Positions 57,697 through 64,000 of a DNA stretch of 64,000 bases are shown here, piece after piece. This stretch comes from Gloeomargarita sp. SRBZ-1_bins_9. GTDB lineage: Bacteria > Cyanobacteriota > Cyanobacteriia > Gloeomargaritales > Gloeomargaritaceae. The stretch covers positions 1-64,000 of the forward strand of contig JAUQVX010000009.1 in the NCBI GenBank assembly GCA_039794565.1. Reading direction: 5' to 3'. The position numbers and the translations under genes were made by a program. The stretch's first letter is position 1. Each line of letters opens with the position of its first letter. Below the pieces are notes generated by a model, which did no database searches, was not told the origin of the DNA, and was given only the letters and a program-made list of their open reading frames with translations.

Positions 57697-58082
57697 GTCA
57701 TCCGGCCTGGGTGCCCCTGTGGGTGGCGATGGGAGCTATCCCCGGTGCTCTGGCGCGGCATTATATCCTGACCTGGTGCAACCGTCAGTGGGAGGGGGCC
57801 TTCCCCTGGAGCACCCTGGGGGTGAATTGCTCCGGTTCGGTGCTGCTGGGCTATTGCGCTGCTGTGGTGCATCCCCACCTGCCGGGGTTAAATGCCCTGC
57901 TGGCGATGGGATTTATTTCCTCCTACACTACGTTTTCCACCTACGCCCTGGAGCTGTCGTTACTGCGCCGGCAAAGGCGGTATCTGACCCTGCTGCTTTA
58001 CGGGTTGGGGAGTCCCCTGGCGGGGTTCCTGGGGGTGGAAGGGGGAATCGCCCTGGGTGGTGGCCTAGTCTCCCACGGCTAG
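57669..58082 (+). CDS. crcB: Fluoride channel CrcB/Fluc (second of a pair)
   Basis: 137 residues: WVAMGAIPGALARHYILTW, TLGVNCSGSVLLGYC, LAMGFISSYTTFSTYALEL, GSPLAGFLGVEGGIALG. Same four-helix fold but distinct in sequence from its upstream partner, consistent with a heterodimer. Start 57669 inside the first gene. The last 18 nt overlap murI tail to tail. Confidence 0.9.
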   Translation: MVSSALDLLSHPAWVPLWVAMGAIPGALARHYILTWCNRQWEGAFPWSTLGVNCSGSVLLGYCAAVVHPHLPGLNALLAMGFISSYTTFSTYALELSLLRRQRRYLTLLLYGLGSPLAGFLGVEGGIALGGGLVSHG

Positions 58083-58874
58083 TCGCTCGCAAACGGGTAG
58101 GGTAACGGCTTCCACCGTCGGCAGGGTGCCCAACCACCGTTGCGCTAGGCGTTGAAAATGACCTGGGTCGCCGCTGACCCCTAACCGGACTTCACCCGCC
58201 GGTCCGTGGTGCCGTAACCCCAGAGCATCCAGTTCTTGGGCCGCCGCCTGCACCAGGGCCACTGCCGGGTCCACCCGCTGCACATGGGCCGGCACCAGTT
58301 CCGCCACCAGGTCGTCCAACAGGGGGTAGTGGGTACAGCCATAAACCAACGTATCCACCCCCACGCTCACTAGGGGGGCTAAGTAACGCCGCAAAAGCTG
58401 GCGCATTTCCGGGGTGTGACTGTGACCTTGCTCAATCAGGGGCACCAACTGGGGACAGGGGACTTGCCACACACCCGCTTGGGGACAGGCTTCCCGAATG
58501 GCCCGGGGATAGGCCCCACTGGCTACCGTTGCCGGCGTCGCCAACACACCGATACGCCGTCCCTGGGCCACCGCCGCCCGCGCCCCTGGTAGGATTAGCC
58601 CCAAAATAGGCCAGGGGAATTCCCGCTGCAACTGATCCAACACCAGCGCCGAACTGGTATTACAGGCCACCAGCACCATCTTGACCCCCTGCTGCCCCAT
58701 CCAGGTGAGGATTTCCCGGCCAAAGGTGAGCAATTCCGCCGCCGAGCGCGTTCCGTAGGGCACCCGGGCCGTATCCCCCAAATACAGCACCGGTTCCTGG
58801 GGCAACTGTTGCCGCAAGGCCCGCAGGACGGTTAACCCCCCCAGCCCGCTGTCATAGATGCCGATGGCGGTCAT
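58065..58874 (-). CDS. murI: Glutamate racemase
   Basis: Makes D-glutamate for peptidoglycan. 269 residues: IGIYDSGLGGLTVLRAL, LGDTARVPYGTRS, LVACNTSSALVLD (first catalytic Cys) and LVYGCTHYPLLDD (second catalytic Cys). Length is normal. Its start overlaps the amidase stop by 4 nt, so cell-wall precursor and hydrolase genes are coupled. Confidence 0.94.
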   Translation of the reverse strand: MTAIGIYDSGLGGLTVLRALRQQLPQEPVLYLGDTARVPYGTRSAAELLTFGREILTWMGQQGVKMVLVACNTSSALVLDQLQREFPWPILGLILPGARAAVAQGRRIGVLATPATVASGAYPRAIREACPQAGVWQVPCPQLVPLIEQGHSHTPEMRQLLRRYLAPLVSVGVDTLVYGCTHYPLLDDLVAELVPAHVQRVDPAVALVQAAAQELDALGLRHHGPAGEVRLGVSGDPGHFQRLAQRWLGTLPTVEAVTLPVCERLAVGD

Positions 58875-60694
58875 GGCCGTACCCGCAGATAGCGCAGGAT
58901 GCCCTGGGCAATCCCCTGAGCCATGGCCCGCCGCCCCTGGGGTGAAGATAAAAAGGCCGCATCCCTGGCCCCCGTTACAAACCCCACCTCCAGCAGGACC
59001 GAAGGCATCGTCGGCGGCGTATGGCGAATTACGTAAAACCGTGCCCGCCGGACCCCCCGGTCTGCCAAGCCGCTGGCCTGCAACATGGACCGGTGCAATT
59101 CCACTGCCAGGGCATAACTACCGGGATGGAAGTAGTAGGTTTCAATGCCGTTGACATCCGGGCGACTTAGGCTGATGGCGTTGGCGTGAATACTGACGAA
59201 TATCGTGGCATTCACCCGTCGCGCCAGGGCCACCCGGGGTTCCAGGTCCACCTCCACATCCGCCGTGCGGGTCATGACCACCTGAACCCCCTGTTGCTCT
59301 AGTAAGGCGGCTACTTGGCGGGAAATGTCCAATACCAGTTCCGACTCCCGCAGGCCGCCAATACCGATGGCGCCAGGGTCCCGACCCCCATGACCGGGGT
59401 CCAAGACCACCACCAGTCGTCCGGGCGTCGGTTGCGGAGGATTCACCGGTGGCGGACTGGGCTGAGGAACCGTGGCAGTGGGCGGTTGGGGACGCCGACT
59501 TAACCAGCGTGCTAGGGCCGATAGGGGGGGTTGGTCTGCCGTCCCCACCGGTAACAGTTGCACGGCCAGCACCTGGGGCGCCAGTTCCTGAATCCCAAGC
59601 AAGCGCATCTGCTGGGAAGGCCGCCAGAGGAGGGTCAGTTGGTTCCCCGGTCCGGATTCAACGGCGACGGTCAAACCGGGAATCCCCTTGAGGGCCTGTT
59701 CTGCCCGTGGCGACAACCGCACCCCCTCCAAAATCATACGCAACGAGGCAAAATTCAAGCCCGGTTCCCGTTCCCAGCTCTGTCTGTAACTGAAGGGTCG
59801 GTTGGCCCGCAACACTATCTGCTGGTGGGTGCGGTCCCACTCCACGTTATCAATCACCGGTATCAGGGAGGGCAACAAAGGACGTAACCGTTGTACGGGG
59901 GGAGCAACGGCTGCTGCTTCTGGGCCGTAGCGTTGAGCTTTAGGGGAAAGCACCAACCCCTGACCCTGGGTTATCACCTGCCAGTCGGGGCTATTTTCGT
60001 CCACCTGGAGCGTCAGGCGGGTGATGGGGGGTTGGTTCTGGACCTGTTGCACCTGAAAGCGTAGGACCCCCAATGACGCTAAATTCAGAGCCTCCGTCTG
60101 CCAACGGGCCGCCAGGGCCGCCGGAATGTCCACCCAAATTTCTTGCCGGTTGGGGGAACGCCGCACCTGAGCTTGGGGGATCTGACCCCGCAGGCGCACC
60201 AGCAAACCCCCATCGGTAACTTGCACCCCTTCAATCAGGATGGGTGGGGGTTCCTCGACCGGGGGACGGGTCACAGGACTGCGGGCGAGCTGCCGAGGCA
60301 AGGTCAATACCCATTGGTTGACCCCCAAGGACTGAACCTGTACCGCCTCCGGGGTAATGCTGTATTCCGGGTACAACTCGAGCACCAGGCGGACCGTTTG
60401 TGGGTCAAATTGGCCTAAACGCACCTGCCGCACGGGGGATTCGCGGCCCAACAACGGTAAAATATCCCGGCTTTCCGGGGGCCGCCCCAAAACGGTGCCC
60501 GGCAAATCCACCACAACGCGGGGGGGGTCCCTTAACACCTGCACCTGGGGTTGGGTGGGCAGCGCCGTACCGAACTCCAAGCGCTGACCTGTGCGGTCAT
60601 AGCGCCAGTTGGTCAGGGTATTAGCCCAAGCCGGTACTGCTACCAAACAACAGCCGATTGCCCCCGCCAACCATACCGTCTGTCCTCGCACCAT
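58871..60694 (-). CDS. amiC: N-acetylmuramoyl-L-alanine amidase with AMIN domains
   Basis: 607 residues. Signal peptide (1-24, ending VPAWA). Two or three AMIN-like segments (about 25-130, 150-240, 280-370) that bind the wall, a Pro-rich linker near 400-430, then the Amidase_3 zinc domain: VVVLDPGHGGRDPGAIG (His), GLRESELVLDIS (Glu), FVSIHANAIS (His) and SVLLEVGFVTG (catalytic Glu). This is the AmiC type used for septum splitting and septal junction pores in filamentous relatives. Confidence 0.92.
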   Translation of the reverse strand: MVRGQTVWLAGAIGCCLVAVPAWANTLTNWRYDRTGQRLEFGTALPTQPQVQVLRDPPRVVVDLPGTVLGRPPESRDILPLLGRESPVRQVRLGQFDPQTVRLVLELYPEYSITPEAVQVQSLGVNQWVLTLPRQLARSPVTRPPVEEPPPILIEGVQVTDGGLLVRLRGQIPQAQVRRSPNRQEIWVDIPAALAARWQTEALNLASLGVLRFQVQQVQNQPPITRLTLQVDENSPDWQVITQGQGLVLSPKAQRYGPEAAAVAPPVQRLRPLLPSLIPVIDNVEWDRTHQQIVLRANRPFSYRQSWEREPGLNFASLRMILEGVRLSPRAEQALKGIPGLTVAVESGPGNQLTLLWRPSQQMRLLGIQELAPQVLAVQLLPVGTADQPPLSALARWLSRRPQPPTATVPQPSPPPVNPPQPTPGRLVVVLDPGHGGRDPGAIGIGGLRESELVLDISRQVAALLEQQGVQVVMTRTADVEVDLEPRVALARRVNATIFVSIHANAISLSRPDVNGIETYYFHPGSYALAVELHRSMLQASGLADRGVRRARFYVIRHTPPTMPSVLLEVGFVTGARDAAFLSSPQGRRAMAQGIAQGILRYLRVRP

Positions 60695-60746
60695 CCCTCA
60701 CACCCCAGGTCGCTGCCTCAGATTTTAACCAAAAAAGAGTTGGTTG

Positions 60747-62027
60747 CTAATGGCTCAACCGCAAATGGGGGAGCACCTGTTGCCAAAGTTTTTCCCCATC
60801 CAGGGGCGGTCGTAACCGTGTACGCAATGACTGCCAAATCCCCGGCGTCAGTTCCCGTGGGGGTGTCTTTTGCAAATTTTCGACAAACGTTTCCCCGGCC
60901 AGATGGGTGACATAAGCGGCGCTCAGGGCCTGCACAGCTCCCCCCAACCCATAGGTTAGCCAATGGGATTTCAGCCATGTACCCGCCCACTGGGTCACCC
61001 ACTCAATGGTCCCCATTTGCACCAGCACCCGCCCCAGGGCCATCACCAGGTCCTTAGCTTGGGACAAGGTTAGGGGCCGCCGATACACCTGGGCCAAATC
61101 CACCAGCATCTGGGCGTTGATGGCTCCCGTCGCCCACAAATCTAAACTCGGCACCGGATTCACACCGGCGGTCACGGCGGCCCACAACCGGTATTTGTGG
61201 ATGATCCGCTGGGCTTGCTGGGCACGAAATGCCTGCCGCCGTTGCTCTAGGGTGGCCTGAAACGCTTTTCCGCGCCGGATCACCGCCCGATACTGCCAAT
61301 GGGGTTCCTGCCGCCGCTGGGCTAACCACTGCACCAGTTCATCTAGGACCGGTGGTGGGATTTCCCATGATTCTTCCCATGTCCCATCCCCTTGCAGTCG
61401 CCGCACCCAAACCGCCGGGGGTTGCGGGGTGATACTGAGTAAAGGCTGAGTATAGCCGATGTGCTGGAGTTGGGCTTGCACCTCCTGCCGCAGGGTGGGC
61501 GGTTGCCAGGGGGCGGTTTGCCAAACCACCTGGACCGGTTGTTCTTGCTGCCGGTAGCGGGTTAGGGTTTCGAGTTGGGCCGTCGCCAGCCGGTCCTGCA
61601 CCCCATAGATCACCCAGGCCGGATGAGCGTCCGTGACGGCAACAGGGGCATTCAGGGTGGGTAAGGTGGTCCAGGTGCCGGCCCAGGCGATGGACAAGGG
61701 TGTATCCAGGGCCTGGTGGAGCGCCTGCCAGTCCTGCTGTAAGTCCGGTTGGGGTTCGCCTAGTTCCTGTTCCAGGTCGGCCAGCTCCTGGCCCAGTTGC
61801 GCTAGGTAGGTCTCGACCTCAGGGCGGGTCAGTCTCGGGCTAGCGGGTGCTCCCGCCGGAGTCTTGGCCACCAGGCACCGCCGTCCCCATAACCAAGCCA
61901 ATGCCAGTCCCCCGACGCCCAAGGTCAGTCCCGCTTCCCAGCCGTGACCCATAACCCACAAACCGGCGCCGACCATCCCCAAACCGATCAACGGGTAACG
62001 CCGCAGTCGTCCCCACCACCCGAACAT
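60747..62027 (-). CDS. DUF697/YcjF-like membrane protein
   Basis: 426 residues. Two N-terminal membrane helices (about 12-50), a middle coiled-coil and soluble region, and a C-terminal DUF697 region (about 275-400) with IIHKYRLWAAVTAGVNPVPSLDLWATGAI (in part), QAKDLVMALGRVLVQMG and YGLGGAVQALSAAYVTHLAG. DUF697 is usually coupled to a GTPase domain, but no Walker A is visible here. Function unknown. It sits between the sigma factor and the amidase on the same strand. Confidence 0.8.
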   Translation of the reverse strand: MFGWWGRLRRYPLIGLGMVGAGLWVMGHGWEAGLTLGVGGLALAWLWGRRCLVAKTPAGAPASPRLTRPEVETYLAQLGQELADLEQELGEPQPDLQQDWQALHQALDTPLSIAWAGTWTTLPTLNAPVAVTDAHPAWVIYGVQDRLATAQLETLTRYRQQEQPVQVVWQTAPWQPPTLRQEVQAQLQHIGYTQPLLSITPQPPAVWVRRLQGDGTWEESWEIPPPVLDELVQWLAQRRQEPHWQYRAVIRRGKAFQATLEQRRQAFRAQQAQRIIHKYRLWAAVTAGVNPVPSLDLWATGAINAQMLVDLAQVYRRPLTLSQAKDLVMALGRVLVQMGTIEWVTQWAGTWLKSHWLTYGLGGAVQALSAAYVTHLAGETFVENLQKTPPRELTPGIWQSLRTRLRPPLDGEKLWQQVLPHLRLSH

Positions 62028-62065
62028 GGCTGCTGCACCGAGAATTGTTCCTTTAATCTACCAGG

Positions 62066-63214
62066 TTAGTTCAGGGAATCCAAATACCCCCGCATCCGGT
62101 TCCGCCGCTTGGGTTGCCGCAGTTTCTGCATGGCCTTGGATTCGATTTGCCGCACCCGCTCCCGGGATAAATTCAACGCCCGCCCGATTTCCGCCAGGGA
62201 GTACACATGCCCATCCTGTAACCCGTAGCGCATGCGGATCACATCCCGCTCCCGCGGGGTTAAGTCGTTCATCAGCTCCTGCAAATCCTGTTGCAACGCT
62301 TCACTGATGAGTCGTTCCTCGGGGGATAGTTCTACCGCCTCCAACAATTCCCCCAGTTCCGTATCCTGATCACGCCCCACCCGCGTCTCCAGGGACACCG
62401 CCCGGGGAATACAGGCCAATAATTCCCGCACCTGTTCCGGCCTCATGTCCATCGCCCGGGCAATGTCCCGCAAACTGGGGGTATGCCCCTGCGCCTGGGC
62501 CACCTGCCGCTGGACCTTTTTCAATTTATTGAGTTTTTCGATCACGTGCACCGGCAGGCGAATGGTGCGGGACTGGGTGGCAATGGCCCGGGTGATGCCC
62601 TGGCGAATCCACCAGTAGGCGTAGGTGCTGAACCGATAGCCCTTGGTGGGGTCAAATTTTTCGACCGCCCGTTCTAGGCCGAGGGTGCCCTCCTGCACTA
62701 GGTCCAGGAGTTCCAGTCCTCGGTTTTGATACTTTTTGGCCACCGAGACCACCAGGCGCAGGTTGGCCTCGATCATGTGTCTTTTGGCCCGCAGCCCGTC
62801 CTGCTCGATTTGGTTCAAGGTTTCCACCGACATCCCTGCCAGTTCCGCCCAGACCGCCCGCCCTTGGCTGATCACCTGTTTCAGGGTGGTGGCCGATAAA
62901 CCGGCGGCTTGCGCCCATTGCTGGGGGGTGGGCCGGTGACCGCACTGGGCCGTCAGTTGGTCCCGCAACTGCACCAAATCGAGATACCGTTGCAGCACGG
63001 CTTGTTGCGCAGGGGAGGCTGGGGTCTTTCCTTGGGCCACCGCCTGGGCCAACTCCAGTAACCGCAGGTAGCGCTGCACCCGCTGGGCTTCGGCGACCTC
63101 CTCATCCCGCCCCAGCAGTTCCACCCGGCCAATCTCCTGGAGATAAAGGCGCACCAAGTCCTGGGGGTTACCGGTCTCCGGCATTTCCAGCCCTGGCCTC
63201 TGTTCTCGATCCAT
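62066..63214 (-). CDS. Group 2 sigma-70 factor, SigC-like
   Basis: 382 residues. Region 1.2 DLVRLYLQEIGRVELLGRDEE; region 2 RHMIEANLRLVVSVAKKYQN, LLDLVQEGTLGLERAVEKFD and YRFSTYAYWWIRQGITRAIA; region 3 RLPVHVIEKLNKLKKV; region 4 LTPRERDVIRMRYGL and LSRERVRQIESKAMQKLR. It lacks the long N-terminal part of the principal factor. Cyanobacterial group 2 factors serve stationary, nitrogen, light or heat responses; SigC is my best guess at the type. Confidence 0.85.
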   Translation of the reverse strand: MDREQRPGLEMPETGNPQDLVRLYLQEIGRVELLGRDEEVAEAQRVQRYLRLLELAQAVAQGKTPASPAQQAVLQRYLDLVQLRDQLTAQCGHRPTPQQWAQAAGLSATTLKQVISQGRAVWAELAGMSVETLNQIEQDGLRAKRHMIEANLRLVVSVAKKYQNRGLELLDLVQEGTLGLERAVEKFDPTKGYRFSTYAYWWIRQGITRAIATQSRTIRLPVHVIEKLNKLKKVQRQVAQAQGHTPSLRDIARAMDMRPEQVRELLACIPRAVSLETRVGRDQDTELGELLEAVELSPEERLISEALQQDLQELMNDLTPRERDVIRMRYGLQDGHVYSLAEIGRALNLSRERVRQIESKAMQKLRQPKRRNRMRGYLDSLN

Positions 63215-63401
63215 AACTGCGTCCCGGCACTGACATCAAACTACCCCGGTTTTAGCAAAAGTGCGGTGCCCCAGGTTACCAGAAAACCACCTTTCTCACA
63301 ACCAACGACCATTTTTAACAAAATCCTCAGATTTGCCCGTTGCCGCGACGCCCTCAAGATTAAGATAAAAATAAGAAAACCTCAGCGCGAATATACCAAC
63401 C

Positions 63402-63500
63402 ATGCTGATGAACATCGTTACCTACTTTGGTCTGTTGGCTGCCCTGGTGGCCCTGGCGGTGGGCGGTAAATTTTTCTTGCAAAAAGTAAAGTTGCTGTAA
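63402..63500 (+). CDS. petL: Cytochrome b6f complex subunit 6, PetL-like
   Basis: 32 residues: MLMNIVTYFGLLAALVALAV then GGKFFLQKVKLL, a single membrane helix with a basic tail typical of PetL, which stabilises the b6f dimer. A second ATG at 63408 is possible. It is divergent from the sigma factor; the gap 63215-63401 presumably holds both promoters. The PetL call rests on length and pattern only, because such peptides vary. Confidence 0.62.
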   Translation: MLMNIVTYFGLLAALVALAVGGKFFLQKVKLL

Positions 63501-63614
63501 TCATGGGTGGAATGGGGCTGTACCTGTCGCCGGGGGTTGGAGGCGGGTGTACCTATAGCCTAAAAAACTTCATAAAGGTTGCGCTGGTTCTGGCTCCCTG
63601 ACCTGCTGGTCACC

Positions 63615-64000
63615 ATGAGTCGTTTTCAGGAATTACAGGCTTATCTGCGCCGGCATTGGCAGGAACTGGAGGCAGCAGCAACTATTTTGGTGGTGCCTTC
63701 CTTGAGTTTGGACCAGCAGGAGATGCGCAAAATTCCCGGCAGCCATCACTACGAGGAGCGTCTCCTGTTTTCCCTGATTCGCCTGCGGAACCCCCGCGCC
63801 CGTCTAGTCTATGTCACGTCCCAGCCCCTGCACCCCAGCATCATTGACTACTACCTGGAGCTACTGCCGGGGATGCCAGCGTCCCACGCCCGCGAACGGC
63901 TGTTGTTGCTGTCCACCTACGATGGGTCGAACCGCCCCCTGACGGAAAAAATCCTGGAACGCCCCCGCCTATTGGCCCGGTTACGTCAGGCGCTGCCCCC
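63615..64000 (+). CDS. PGM1-like ATP-grasp peptide ligase (partial, cut by window end)
   Basis: 128 codons are present, open to the edge: MSRFQELQAYLRRHWQELEA, then ILVVPSLSLDQQEMRKIPGS, HHYEERLLFSLIRLRNP, YVTSQPLHPSIIDYYLELLPG and LTEKILERPRLLARLRQ. This opening is characteristic of the PGM1-related carboxylate-amine/peptide ligases of cyanobacteria, whose ATP-grasp domain follows later. Pheganomycin PGM1 joins amino acids to peptides; the cyanobacterial substrate is unknown. Confidence 0.72.
   Translation, partial: MSRFQELQAYLRRHWQELEAAATILVVPSLSLDQQEMRKIPGSHHYEERLLFSLIRLRNPRARLVYVTSQPLHPSIIDYYLELLPGMPASHARERLLLLSTYDGSNRPLTEKILERPRLLARLRQALP

Overview
The window is GC-rich, gene-dense DNA from a cyanobacterium. 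The evidence is a set of genes found mainly in oxygenic phototrophs: btpA (photosystem I biogenesis), ycf46 and ycf35 homologues, a CRR6-type NDH-1 assembly factor, a very small PetL-like cytochrome b6f subunit, a VKOR-thioredoxin fusion, an Asr1405/Asl0597-type protein, DUF1830 and a group 2 sigma factor. I noticed no copies of the HIP1 octamer common in many cyanobacteria. Together with the GC-rich sequence this may point to a unicellular, perhaps early-branching or thermal lineage, but that is inference only.

Layout. 1-4230: type IV pilus pilM (cut by the window edge), endonuclease V, then an RHH protein-ycf46-ycf35 group ending in a clear terminator. 4275-5578: a decayed glucosidase gene. 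5690-16246: btpA overlapping a VKOR-thioredoxin gene, an SLH lipoprotein, YlqD, an ABC exporter, a TonB-ExbB-ExbD-secreted protein operon, an FMN reductase, a YjeF_N protein and pyruvate kinase. 16306-23155 (mostly minus strand): N-carbamoylputrescine amidase, tRNA-Leu, UbiD-type decarboxylase, a membrane glycosyltransferase, a chromate transporter, and a DUF1636-CobW pair behind a cobalamin riboswitch. 23156-29460: glycosyltransferase, leuC, a DUF29 gene running into a broken Uma2 gene, and PEP carboxylase. 29398-42180: pentapeptide protein, phosphoesterase, K+/H+ antiporter, uvrC, DUF1830, a REC-GAF-GGDEF diguanylate cyclase, sppA, a class A beta-lactamase-fold protein, CRR6, map, a CIRCE-controlled groEL and tRNA-Lys. 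42674-49558: M20 amidohydrolase-DUF4340-cobK operon, an HD hydrolase resembling small alarmone hydrolases, a decayed tract with a VWA remnant and a damaged tRNA-Val, a LuxR-type response regulator, rimO and a flavodoxin-fold protein. 49545-54791: a slipin pseudogene, then a signalling cluster (degenerate histidine kinase, PATAN-REC-pentapeptide fusion, PATAN-REC paralogue) downstream of a metallothionein gene with an SmtB-like operator. 54893-64000: transaldolase, tadA, tRNA-Ala, a DCC-family protein, paired crcB genes, murI, a cell-wall amidase, a DUF697 protein, a sigma factor, petL and the start of a PGM1-like ATP-grasp ligase.

How the genes fit together. Several groups look like functional units: TonB/ExbB/ExbD with a secreted partner for energised outer-membrane transport; cobW plus DUF1636 under B12 control; crr6 with map; murI with the amidase for peptidoglycan; and the 50.2-54.8 kb cluster, the best candidate for an undescribed system. 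In that cluster the kinase lacks its ATP-binding motifs, one PATAN receiver is intact and fused to a pentapeptide helix, and its neighbour carries a degraded receiver.

Genes are tightly packed, with many 4-nt to 185-nt overlaps. Four protein-coding remnants (glucosidase, Uma2, VWA, slipin) show ongoing gene loss. I saw no insertion sequence, prophage or CRISPR array.
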